From Flavobacterium sp. (GTDB lineage Bacteria > Bacteroidota > Bacteroidia > Flavobacteriales > Flavobacteriaceae): DNA of 16,438 nucleotides. The notes under the pieces are model-generated. The model did not search any database. It worked only from the letters and a program-made list of their open reading frames with translations, and was not told where the DNA came from. This document shows positions 7,912 to 15,641 of this stretch, one piece after another. The position numbers were made by a program, and so were the translations under genes. Numbering within the stretch: the first letter of the stretch is position 1; every line of letters starts with the position of its first letter. Location: the NCBI GenBank assembly GCA_012032075.1, contig JAAURU010000022.1, forward strand, positions 1-16,438. The letters are read 5' to 3'.

Positions 7912-8832
7912 CTAATAAGTAGATAATAGTTTTTTTCCGTGAATCAAAACTGATGGATCAATTAAAATAATACAAAAAACACCAGATACTATGATGAATT
8001 TTAATAGAAAATGTAATTTTAAATAATCGGATTTTTTTTCTGATTTCCAAAGTTTTACAAAAAATAGAATTAGTAATAACAAACTGAAATAGAAATAGAT
8101 ATCCATATAACCAACATCGTAAATATCGGTTAAAAAATACACAGGAATAGTGGTTGCAATTGTAATTGTAGATATAACAATTTTTGCAGTTTGTTCACCA
8201 AAGAGTACTGGAATGGTTTTGTATTCGTTTACCAAATCTCCTTCAATATTTTCTAAATCTTTGATAAGTTCTCGAATTAAAATTAGCAGAAACAAGAAGC
8301 AAGCATGAGCAAAAATAACGTGATAAAAATTTTTATAATACATTAAAATACCAAAAAAAGGAAGTACTGCTAAAACAGAAGCCGTTAAATTCCCTATAAT
8401 TGGATATTTTTTTAAACGATGAGAATAATACCAAATGAGAAAAATATAAGCTGAAAAAAACAATACAGCTTTCCATGAAATAAAGCTAACTAAAGTAACG
8501 ACAAGAAAATTTACAGCAAAATAGACTTTAAGTTTTGTGGATTGACTAACTAATCGATCAATCATTGCTTTTTTAGGTCGATTGATTAAGTCTTTTTTAG
8601 CATCATAAAAATTATTTATAATATAACCAGAAGCAATGGTTAAAGAAGAAGCTAAAACAATTAAGAATAATTGCCAATCTAAAATAATGTCTAAAGCTCT
8701 TATTTCTGGAGCCAAAATGAAAATGGAAGCTAAATATTGCGCCAAAGCAATAACCCAAATATTATAACCTCTAACAACAGAAAAAAAACTGAAGATTTTG
8801 GTTAGGAATAATTTGGATTTTCGACTCAGCAT
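7912..8832 (-). CDS. UbiA-family prenyltransferase (DGGGP-synthase-like)
   Basis: Integral membrane prenyltransferase of 306 residues with about eight or nine hydrophobic helices. The first Asp-rich motif is NNFYDAKKDLINRP (73-86), where the usual leading Asp is Asn but D77 and D81 remain. The second is DLENIEGD (192-199). Together they bind the magnesium and diphosphate of the prenyl donor. The NRP after the first motif and the mevalonate neighbours fit the flavobacterial group usually labelled geranylgeranylglycerol-phosphate geranylgeranyltransferase. Other acceptors such as a quinone or heme precursor cannot be excluded. No promoter box was seen directly upstream, so it probably shares the mevalonate transcript. 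Confidence 0.85.
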   Translation of the reverse strand: MLSRKSKLFLTKIFSFFSVVRGYNIWVIALAQYLASIFILAPEIRALDIILDWQLFLIVLASSLTIASGYIINNFYDAKKDLINRPKKAMIDRLVSQSTKLKVYFAVNFLVVTLVSFISWKAVLFFSAYIFLIWYYSHRLKKYPIIGNLTASVLAVLPFFGILMYYKNFYHVIFAHACFLFLLILIRELIKDLENIEGDLVNEYKTIPVLFGEQTAKIVISTITIATTIPVYFLTDIYDVGYMDIYFYFSLLLLILFFVKLWKSEKKSDYLKLHFLLKFIIVSGVFCIILIDPSVLIHGKKLLSTY

Positions 8833-8887
8833 CTTTGAGTTTAAAAGTTAATAAATAAAATGGGAATGTTTATTTGATAATAACTTT

Positions 8888-9435
8888 TTATTTTAGGATA
8901 TATTCTGTTTCATATTTTTGTAAGATAAATTTAATTGTTTCTTCATGAGAAAGTTCAGACTTTTCAATTAACTCTAATAATTCGGGTTGATATTTAATTG
9001 CTTTCTTTAGTGCTGTAGCAGAAGTTCCAAAAGGCCATACCTTTATTCTTTTTCCATTTTCATCGAAGAAATCTATATATTTAATCTTTGCACCATCTTG
9101 TGGATTTGAACCATAACTAGCAAAACATTTTATTGCGCCATCATAAATCAATTCCTTTAATTTTTTTCCGTCATTTATAAAAACTCTTTTTAGAGAATTT
9201 AAATCGTTGAAAGTAATTTTTTTTATACTTTTAGCCGAAAATTTTTCTTTATCTGTTGTTGTTATGCCACCTAAAATGCTTCTTTCATCAATAGCTTTTC
9301 ATCAAATAAATTAGTTCGAATAAAAATGTTGATTTTTAAAGTGTCATTTTTAATAGTAATTAATTCTGCGGCTAGTTCTTTTTTGTCAAATCAAAAGCTA
9401 AATATTATAAAAATAAAACAAAATAACCTTTTCAT
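8888..9435 (-). CDS. Secreted protein of unknown function, broken by a frame shift and an in-frame stop
   Basis: I do not recognise this family. From an ATG at 9435 there is a signal-peptide-like start (MKRLFCFIFIIFSF), then an in-frame TGA (9391-9393), then a plausible continuation KKELAAELITIKNDTLKINIF. A missing base in the T run at 9296-9299 shifts the frame into AIDERSILGGITTTDKEKF and on through LIYDGAIKCFASYG, YIDFFDENGKRI and PELLELIEKSELSHEET to the stop at 8888. Corrected length is about 182 residues. The TGA could be a substitution or a pair of compensating indels. It lies between mevalonate kinase and ubiA on the same strand, with 83 and 55 base gaps. It is either a damaged gene or sequence error; the C-terminal 87 residues are certain as an open frame. 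Confidence 0.55.
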
Positions 9436-9518
9436 ATTGTATTTATTTAAAAGAAACTAAATATTTGTGATTAATTTAAGTTTAAGATAAAGAATATTGT
9501 TTTTTTTGTTATTAAAAA

Positions 9519-10451
9519 TTATAAACTAATTTCTAATTTATAGTCTTTTAATGATTCTTTTGCTTTTTCTAAATCTTCAGTAAAACCTAGAATATAACCA
9601 CCACCACCAGAGCCACATAATTTTAAATAGTAATCATTAGATTCAATTCCTTGTTGCCAAATTTGGTGAAACTGTTCAGGAATCATAGGTTTAAAATGAT
9701 TTAAAACAACTTTAGATAGTTTTTTAGTATTGGCAAACAAAGATTTCATATCACCATGTAAGAAGTTATCCACACAGGCATCAGTATATTTGATGAATTG
9801 CGATTTTAACATTTTACGAAAACCATTGTCTTTTAAATTTTCCATAAAAATACTAACCATAGGAGCAGTTTCTCCTACAATTCCAGAATCTATTAAGAAA
9901 ACGGCTCCTTTGCCTTGTGTACTTTGACTTGGAATTCCGGTTGGTTCAATATTGTCTTTAGAATTGATTAATATTGGTAAACTTAAATAACTATTTAAAG
10001 GATCTAAACCAGAACTTCTTCCATGGAAGAAAGATTCCATTTGCGAAAAAACTCCTTTTAATTGTAATAATTTATCTCGTGTAAGGTTTTCTAAAACAGT
10101 AATTTTAGTTGTTGCATATTTATCATAAATGGCAGCCACTAAAGCACCACTACTTCCTACACCGTATCCTTGTGGGATACTAGAATCGAAATACATTCCA
10201 TTTGCAATGTCGTTGTTTAGTGCTTCTAAATTGAACGTTACCAATTCTGGTTGTTCTTTTTGAAGATTGTCTAAGTAAACTGTAAATTTTTGAAGGCTTT
10301 TATTAGAGGCTATTGCATGAGTTGAAGGGTTTTCATCTGTTTTTAAAGCACCTTTATAAAAATTATAAGGAATTGAAAGTCCTTTAGAGTCTTGGATAAT
10401 TCCATATTCTCCAAAGAGTAATATTTTCGAGTAAAATAAGGGTCCCTTCAT
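9519..10451 (-). CDS. mvk: Mevalonate kinase (GHMP family)
   Basis: Phosphorylates mevalonate in the mevalonate route to isopentenyl diphosphate. GHMP family features are clear: SKILLFGEYGI near the N-terminus (8-18), the ATP-binding loop PQGYGVGSSGAL (93-104), the FFHGRSSGLDP motif (141-151) with the catalytic Asp D150, and the C-terminal KLCGSGGGGYILGF. The length of 310 residues and the FYSKILLFGEYG start match the flavobacterial mevalonate kinase group. The ATG lies five bases after the stop of the ParE-like toxin gene and no promoter box was seen, so it is probably expressed through the toxin-antitoxin transcript or from mvaD. Phosphomevalonate kinase is an alternative GHMP activity but fits less well. 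Confidence 0.87.
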   Translation of the reverse strand: MKGPLFYSKILLFGEYGIIQDSKGLSIPYNFYKGALKTDENPSTHAIASNKSLQKFTVYLDNLQKEQPELVTFNLEALNNDIANGMYFDSSIPQGYGVGSSGALVAAIYDKYATTKITVLENLTRDKLLQLKGVFSQMESFFHGRSSGLDPLNSYLSLPILINSKDNIEPTGIPSQSTQGKGAVFLIDSGIVGETAPMVSIFMENLKDNGFRKMLKSQFIKYTDACVDNFLHGDMKSLFANTKKLSKVVLNHFKPMIPEQFHQIWQQGIESNDYYLKLCGSGGGGYILGFTEDLEKAKESLKDYKLEISL

Positions 10452-10456
10452 AGGTT

Positions 10457-10750
10457 TTATTTTAATTTATTTGGGTTTTGTCTTGTGTCAAAAACTGAAA
10501 CTATTTTTATTTTGTAATCGTCAAACATGAAAAAAATTGAAGTTTGTTTTGAAACTACACATTTGTGTAAATTTTTATAATTCGATATTTGAAATAATTT
10601 TAGATTACTTTCAATTAAATCAAAATTCTTTTTTAATAATTTTAAAAAATTTTCTTTTGATCTAACCGACCATTTAAATTCAATGTAATCTGCTATTAAG
10701 TCAATTTCTCTTAAACTTCTTTGAGAAAATTCCAATTCTCTTATTTCCAT
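10457..10750 (-). CDS. RelE/ParE-family toxin
   Basis: Encodes 97 residues with the ParE/RelE toxin layout: N-terminal strand MEIRELEFSQRS, helix REIDLIADYIEFKW, helix RSKENFLKLLKKNFDLIESN, then strands ending in IVSVFDTRQNPNKL, a C-terminal signature common in Bacteroidota members. The ATG at 10750 overlaps the antitoxin stop by ten bases (ATGGAAATAA), the usual coupling of antitoxin and toxin. Whether it acts on ribosome-bound mRNA (RelE-like) or DNA gyrase (ParE-like) cannot be told from sequence. It sits inside the mevalonate gene block. Confidence 0.8.
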   Translation of the reverse strand: MEIRELEFSQRSLREIDLIADYIEFKWSVRSKENFLKLLKKNFDLIESNLKLFQISNYKNLHKCVVSKQTSIFFMFDDYKIKIVSVFDTRQNPNKLK

Positions 10751-10966
10751 CCAAACTTCTTTTTCACTTCCTCATAGGAAACTACTCTTCCGTTTTTAAT
10801 GTCTTCTAAACCTTCTTCAATTCCTTTCTTTGCATTATTAGGTAATTCATCAAACCAATCTTTCTTTTCATTTTGAAAAACTTTTTTAATAGCTTTTATT
10901 ACTGATGGGTTTTCTGTTTCCTTCAGTAGTTTTAGTAATGCTTGTTTTTCTAATTGAATGTCCTAT
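10741..10966 (-). CDS. Antitoxin of the RelE/ParE pair, start codon disrupted
   Basis: An open frame encodes DIQLEKQALLKLLKETENPS, then VIKAIKKVF and DWFDELPNNAKKGIEEGLEDI, and ends in GRVVSYEEVKKKFGWK. This pattern, an N-terminal helix followed by a C-terminal SYEEVKKK, is typical of the small antitoxins paired with ParE-type toxins in Bacteroidota. No ATG opens it: the bases before GAC read ATAG, and dropping the A at 10964 would give ATG-GAC, i.e. MDIQLEK, for a 74-residue protein. This is probably another one-base insertion; use of a rare start is the alternative. It overlaps the toxin gene by ten bases. Confidence 0.7.
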
Positions 10967-11007
10967 TTTTTATGTTAACTTTTTTCAATAATAGTAAAGA
11001 TACAAAA

Positions 11008-12114
11008 TTAAATTGATTTAGTACCATTGCCAATTTCGTCACAAATATAATGACCATTTTGGCAATAGCCAACTAATTCATTCTTAATAAATTCTAAAAC
11101 TTTTGCTTTTACATTTTCAGGATACAAAACATGCACATTTGCACCAGCATCGAGTGTAAAACAAACAGAAATTTGGGTTTCATTTCTAAATTTCCATAGT
11201 TTATTTATAATTTCCAAAGTATTGGGTTTCATTAAAATAAAATAAGGCATCGAAGTCATCATCATAGCATGCAATGTTAAAGCTTCACTTTCTACTATTT
11301 TAATAAATTCGGAAACATTTCCAGCGGTTAAAATCGCTTTAATTTTTGATAAATTATCGTGCGCTTGTTCAAAACGTTTTTCAGCATAAGGATGATTGTG
11401 CATTAAATTGTGACCAACAGTACTCGAAACTTGCTTTTCTCCTTTGTCAACCAATAAAATAGTGTCTTGAAAGTTTTTAAAATTTGCATGTATGTTGTCA
11501 AATGCTACTCCAAACAAATCAGAACTAGCTTCAAATGAATCATTTTTTCCCCAAACAACAACTTCACCTTTTATACTTCTACATGCACTTCCGCTACCTA
11601 AACGTGCTAAAAAAGAAGCTTTTTGGTAAAAATATTCTTCTGAAATTGATGAATTGATAGCTTTTTCCAAGCTCATTATATTCATTGCTAAAGCTGCCAT
11701 TCCCGATGCAGAAGAAGCAATTCCTGAACTATGTGGAAAAGTATTTTCTGTGTCGATTGTTAAATGATAGTCTTTTAAAAAGGGACAATAGATTGCTATT
11801 CGTTCTAAAAACTTCTGAATTTTTGGTTTGAAATCTTCTTTGGGTTTACCCTCGAATAATAAATCAAATGAAAATTTTTCTTTATTTTCTTTTTTTGTAA
11901 CAATAAGTTTTGTAATAGTTTTGCAATTTTGTAAAGTAAAACTAATAGAAGGATTTGCTGGAATTTGCTTCTCCTGTTCGCTTGTTGAGCTAGAGTGGTT
12001 TTCTTTTTTGCCCCAATATTTTACCAATGCAATATTACTAGGTGCACTCCATTGAAAAGAAGCGGTTTCGATTGAAGTATAGTTTGAAGCAATAAAATCT
12101 TTTTCAGCAATCAT
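11008..12114 (-). CDS. mvaD: Diphosphomevalonate decarboxylase
   Basis: Catalyses the ATP-dependent decarboxylation of mevalonate 5-diphosphate to isopentenyl diphosphate. Signature SAPSNIALVKYWGK (23-36) begins the GHMP fold; PANPSISFTL, FPHSSGIASSASG (126-138, the ATP loop) and RLGSGSACRS follow, and FTLDAGANVH near the C-terminus carries the conserved Asp. The ATG at 12114 gives 368 residues. An in-frame TTG at 12141 would add nine residues but overlaps a -7 box, so it is rejected. First gene of the minus-strand isoprenoid block and divergent from tspO. No frame break over the whole length. Confidence 0.95.
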   Translation of the reverse strand: MIAEKDFIASNYTSIETASFQWSAPSNIALVKYWGKKENHSSSTSEQEKQIPANPSISFTLQNCKTITKLIVTKKENKEKFSFDLLFEGKPKEDFKPKIQKFLERIAIYCPFLKDYHLTIDTENTFPHSSGIASSASGMAALAMNIMSLEKAINSSISEEYFYQKASFLARLGSGSACRSIKGEVVVWGKNDSFEASSDLFGVAFDNIHANFKNFQDTILLVDKGEKQVSSTVGHNLMHNHPYAEKRFEQAHDNLSKIKAILTAGNVSEFIKIVESEALTLHAMMMTSMPYFILMKPNTLEIINKLWKFRNETQISVCFTLDAGANVHVLYPENVKAKVLEFIKNELVGYCQNGHYICDEIGNGTKSI

Positions 12115-12129
12115 AGTATGAAATTTATG

Positions 12130-12137
12130 CAAAAATA
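12130..12137 (-). promoter_or_regulatory. Promoter -7 box for mvaD
   Basis: Minus strand reads TATTTTTG, matching TAnnTTTG, 15 bases before the ATG at 12114. It supports that start over the upstream TTG. No TTG at -33 spacing was seen. Confidence 0.45.
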
Positions 12138-12196
12138 CCAATTTTGGTTCACTTGTTTAAGAGTTTATTCGTTATTTTGCAGTGAAATTTATCGTT

Positions 12197-12671
12197 ATGC
12201 AAAAATATTTAAGAATTATATATATAGTTGCTATTTGTTTAGCTGTTGGTTATTTGTCAAGTATGGTAACAATAGAAAGTGTTAAAACATGGTATCCAAC
12301 CATAAAAAAACCTTTTTTTAATCCACCCAACTTTATTTTGGACCCGTTTGGACACTACTCTATATAATGATGGGAATTGCTGGTGGTTTAGTGTGGAATC
12401 AATTAGAAAACAATAAAGAATTAGTAAAAAAGGGATTGTTGTTTTTTACTGTTCAATTGCTTTTAAATGCTTTGTGGTCTTATTTGTTTTTGGGTTGCAT
12501 AATATTTTGCTTGCTTTAATCGAAATTATATTATTATTGCTTATAATTATTGAAACCTATTTGATTTTCAAAAAGATAGATAAACTAGCTGGAAAGTTAT
12601 TTATCCCTTACATTTTGTGGGTTTCTTTTGCGACAATTTTAACTATTTCTATCTATATTCTTAATTTTTAG
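12197..12671 (+). CDS. tspO: TspO/MBR family protein, two frame breaks
   Basis: Five-helix membrane protein of the tryptophan-rich sensory protein/translocator family, which binds porphyrins. From ATG 12197 the first helix reads YLRIIYIVAICLAVGYLSS; WYPTIKKPFFNPP is the conserved first loop. Adding one T to the run at 12336-12339 restores the FGPVWTLLYIMMGIAGG motif, and one T at 12487-12491 restores ALWSYLFFGLHNILLA; both are TspO signatures. The corrected protein is about 158 residues, normal for the family. The ligand in this organism is unknown. It is divergent from mvaD. Family assignment is confident because both repaired segments fall in conserved motifs. Confidence 0.9.
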
Positions 12672-12713
12672 CTTATTTAAATTATTAAATCATTAATTTT
12701 TAGATTTTTATAG

Positions 12714-12744
12714 TTGTTTTTTTTGTTAATTTTTTATAATTTTG
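12714..12744 (+). promoter_or_regulatory. Promoter for the OmpA-like gene (TTG-N20-TAATTTTG)
   Basis: TTG at 12714-12716 is 20 bases from TAATTTTG (12737-12744), matching both elements of the Bacteroidota promoter with ideal spacing. The ATG at 12767 lies 22 bases past the box. Confidence 0.6.
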
Positions 12745-12766
12745 ATATAATTCAAAACTATAAGTT

Positions 12767-13694
12767 ATGTCCAAAAAAGCACGCTACCTTCTTGGAATTT
12801 TAGCTACAATCCTTATTGGAACATGGTTGTATGTTACATTTTGTTGTAATTGTTGTAAAATTTGACTCTGTTTCAACAGAAGATTCAACTACAAGTCCAG
12901 ATAAAAATGTAGAGATTGCTACTTACAACATTAGTAATGGATTTAGCTTTAAATCTCCTGATGTAAGTTTTAGTTGTCAAGACAATTTCAACTTTTTAGC
13001 TTCTAATTTTAGTATTTTATTACCCGTTTCAGATTCTATAAATATTGGAATTTCAAAACTGAAAGAAACTTTAGATAAAACACCTTCAAAATTTAATATT
13101 ACTGGATTTTATACTTCAAAAGAAAAAAATACTTCTATTTTTCCAAATTTAGGTTTGGCTAGAGCCAATGCCGTTAAAAATTATTTAGTAGAAAACGGAA
13201 TTCCAGAAAATAAATTGGAACTTTTTGACCAATTAAAAGAAGACTTAACCCTTAAAAATGATACTTTGTTTGGACCTGTTAACTTTGAATGGTTAACTTT
13301 TGATAGTAAAGTTGTTGAAGAAAAAGATTGGAATACTATTAAGAAGAATATAAATGCGAATCCTTTGATATTGTATTTTAAAACAGGACAATCTTCTATC
13401 GATTTAACGCAAGGACAAAAGCAAAAAATTGCTGAAATTGTGAATTATTTGAATCATGTTGAAGGTTCGAAAATAAATATCGTTGGTCACACCGATAATC
13501 AACCAGGAGTTAGAAATACCAATAAATATTATTCTGAAGAGCGTGCCAAATTTGCTAAAAAATATTTTGTTTCCAATGGTATTGCAGAAACTAAAATTGA
13601 AGCTTCAGGGAAGGCAGAAAGTGAACCCATTGCAGATAATGCTACAGAAGAAGGTAAAGCTAAAAACAGAAGAACAGAAGTTACAATAAAATAA
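12767..13694 (+). CDS. OmpA-family protein with N-terminal membrane anchor, one frame break
   Basis: Starts MSKKARYLLGILATILIGTW, an N-terminal membrane anchor (about 7-24) followed by a Cys-rich FCCNCC stretch. The A run at 12857-12860 appears one base too long; removing one A joins CC-KFDSVSTED in frame and gives 308 residues. A first degenerate OmpA-like segment contains ITGFYTSKE and NLGLARANAVKNYLVENGIP. The C-terminal OmpA domain has LILYFKTGQSSIDL, INIVGHTDNQPG, SEERAKFAKKYFVSNGI and a final KNRRTEVTI; the Asp of GHTDN and Arg of NRR are the usual peptidoglycan-binding positions. The gene directly precedes the helix-hairpin-helix protein (21-base gap). Likely periplasmic, tethering inner membrane to cell wall; the latter is inference. 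Confidence 0.85.
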
Positions 13695-13715
13695 AACTAA
13701 CTAAACTATATATTT

Positions 13716-14273
13716 ATGAACTTACCTTGTTTTTTAATTCCGATCTTAGTAGGTCTTATCTGTGGAATACTAGGTTATTTACTTGGGAAAATGTATTCAA
13801 AATCTTCAACAATAGATACCGATTCTTTACAAGATGATTTAGATAGTTGTAATAGAAGAAATTCCCAATTAAGAGCTGATATAGATAAATTACGTTCTCA
13901 ACTGAGTGATCAAAATAATGCAAAATCTTCAAATTTTGTTGCTGAACCTCCATCTGCACCAGCATTAATTCCATTTGATGGATCAGCTGCCAAAGCTGTT
14001 TTTGGTAAAAAAATAAATGAAAACGATTTGAAAATAATTGAAGGAATAGGTCCTAAAATTGAAGAGTTATTTAAGACTTCTGGAATATTAACATGGAAAT
14101 CGTTATCGGAAACTTCAGTAGATCGATGTCAACAGATTTTAGATAAAGCAGGAGAACGTTATCAAATTCACAATCCAGGAACTTGGCCACGACAAGCTAA
14201 ATTGTGTTATGAAGGAAAATGGCAGGAATTGAAAGATTGGCAAGGTATTTTAGATGGAGGAAGAGAACGATAA
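13716..14273 (+). CDS. Membrane-anchored helix-hairpin-helix (H3TH-like, COG3743-type) protein
   Basis: Encodes 185 residues. Residues 6-24 form a single membrane helix followed by a basic KMYSK. Residues 36-68 look like a coiled coil (DSLQDDLDSCNRRNSQLRAD and so on). After a Pro-rich linker, residues 104-146 hold a helix-hairpin-helix module with LKIIEGIGPKIEELF, then LTWKSLSETSVDRCQQIL, and a conserved tail HNPGTWPRQAKLCYEGKW. Families with this module are annotated as predicted 5' nuclease or flap-endonuclease-like helix-3-turn-helix proteins, though no nuclease catalytic domain is visible, so DNA binding is the safer reading. Positive charge after the helix suggests a cytoplasmic C-terminus. 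Complete gene, likely cotranscribed with the OmpA-like gene. Confidence 0.8.
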   Translation: MNLPCFLIPILVGLICGILGYLLGKMYSKSSTIDTDSLQDDLDSCNRRNSQLRADIDKLRSQLSDQNNAKSSNFVAEPPSAPALIPFDGSAAKAVFGKKINENDLKIIEGIGPKIEELFKTSGILTWKSLSETSVDRCQQILDKAGERYQIHNPGTWPRQAKLCYEGKWQELKDWQGILDGGRER

Positions 14274-14286
14274 GATATTAAATATA

Positions 14287-14350
14287 TGTCAAACTGAGCC
14301 TGTCGAAGTTATATATGATGAAAATGGTCTTCGACAAGCTAAGACAGACA
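14287..14350. repeat. REP-like imperfect palindrome between convergent genes
   Basis: Left arm (14287-14308) begins TGTCAAACTGAGCC and ends TGTCGAAG; right arm (14329-14350) begins CTTCGACAAGCTAAG. The arms are inverted complements at 17 of 22 positions around a 20-base loop. The core CTGTCGAAG/CTTCGACAAG is of the type found dispersed in intergenic DNA of Flavobacterium and other bacteria (recalled, not searched). Its position between two gene ends suits a terminator or REP element. Confidence 0.65.
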
Positions 14351-14363
14351 TCATAGTAGTCTA

Positions 14364-15574
14364 TTATTGAAGAGCTTCACTAATTAAATAGCCTCCAGTC
14401 CAAGCATTTTGAAAGTTAAAACCACCAGTAATAGCATCTATATTTACAATTTCTCCAGCTAAATAAAGATTAGGTAAAATTTTACTTTCCATAGTTTTAA
14501 AGTTTACCTCTTTTAAATCAACTCCACCTGCTGTGACAAATTCTTCTTTGAAGGTACTTTTCCCTTTGACTTCAAATTGTCCATTAGTCAATTGTTCTGC
14601 TAAAGTGATCAAGTGTTTTTTTGAAACATCAGCCCATTTTAAATCTGGTGAAATACATGAAGCTACTGTTAAACTTTCCCATAAACGTTTTGGGAAATCA
14701 AAAGGGCAAAATTTAGAGATAAGTTTTTTATTATTGACTTCTTTCAATTCTTTTAGCTCTTCTAAGCACTCTTCAAAAGTGGAATCGTTTAACCAATTCA
14801 CTTGTAAAGTGAAGTTATATTTTTGTCATATAATTCTCTCGCACCCCAAGCTGAAAGCCGTAAAATTCCTGGACCACTCATTCCCCAATGTGTAATTAAT
14901 AAAGGTCCAGATGCTTTTAAATTAGTTCCTTTTACTTTTACAGTAGCTAAAGCAGAAACACCCATTAAATCTTTAATTCGTGAATCTTTAATATTAAAAG
15001 TGAATAGGGAAGGAACAGGTGGAACAATCGTATGACCTAAATTTTCTAAAAGTTCCCAAATTTTAGGATTACTTCCTGTAGTTAATACAATTTTCTGACA
15101 TTGAAAAGTATCAGAATTGGTATCAATTTTCCAACTATCTTCTTTTTTGAAGATAGATTGCACGCTTTGCAATGTTAAGATGTCTATTTTAAGTTTTTCA
15201 GTAGCTTTTATGAAACAATCTATTATGGTTTGGGAAGAATCTGAAATGGGGAACATTCGCCCATCTTCTTCGATTTTTAGTTCGACTCCATGTTTTTCAA
15301 ACCATTCAATGGTGTCACCTGAACAAAACTGATTAAATGGGCCTTTTAATTCGCGTTCACCTCTTGGATAAAATTTCACTAAATCATTTGGCACAAAACA
15401 AGCATGCGTTACATTACATCTTCCTCCACCTGAAATGCGTACTTTTTCTAAAACACTTTTCCCTCTTTCCAAAATAGCAACTTTTAGTTTTGGATTTTTT
15501 TCAACCGTATTAATAGCTGTAAAAAAACCAGTTGCACCACCACCTACAATTATAATATCGTATTTCGAGTTCAT
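14364..15574 (-). CDS. BaiN/HI0933-family NAD(P)/FAD-dependent oxidoreductase, one frame break
   Basis: Flavoprotein of about 403 residues after correction. N-terminal Rossmann fold IIIVGGGATGFF (7-18) binds FAD; ISGGGRCNVTHA (48-59) is the family signature. THWGMSGPGILRLSAW lies in the middle, and the C-terminal segment has EEFVTAGGVDL and LYLAGEIVNIDAITGGFNFQ with the second flavin-contacting GG. The frame breaks near 14819, where one missing T separates ELYDKN from YNFTLQVNWLND. The physiological substrate of this widespread family is mostly unknown, and the BaiN name from bile acid metabolism should not be taken as function here. It lies downstream of the phosphodiesterase gene on the same strand. 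Confidence 0.87.
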
Positions 15575-15592
15575 AGTCTTAGTTTGATTTAT

Positions 15593-15622
15593 AACTTTGT
15601 CAAAGTTTCAAACGTTGACAAA
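15593..15622. repeat. Inverted repeat TTTGTCAA/TTGACAAA between two minus-strand genes
   Basis: AACTTTGTCAAAGTT (15593-15607) is itself a palindrome, and TTTGTCAA (15596-15603) pairs with TTGACAAA (15615-15622) across 11 bases. No T run follows on either strand, so it is not a classic terminator. It resembles short intergenic palindromes I recall from Flavobacterium genomes; operator or REP are both possible. Confidence 0.4.
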
Positions 15623-15641
15623 ATTGGCTCTAATAGAAATT

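Noticed and set aside
12115..12141. Upstream TTG start for mvaD adding nine residues
   Set aside because: It overlaps a TATTTTTG promoter box, and an ATG lies just downstream.
12172..12179. TTATTTTG as a tspO promoter box with TTG at 12153-12155
   Set aside because: One mismatch at the conserved A and a 16-base spacer; too weak to list as a feature.
14533..14895. 120-codon open frame on the plus strand across the flavoprotein gene
   Set aside because: Antisense shadow that spans the gene's frame break; composition not protein-like.
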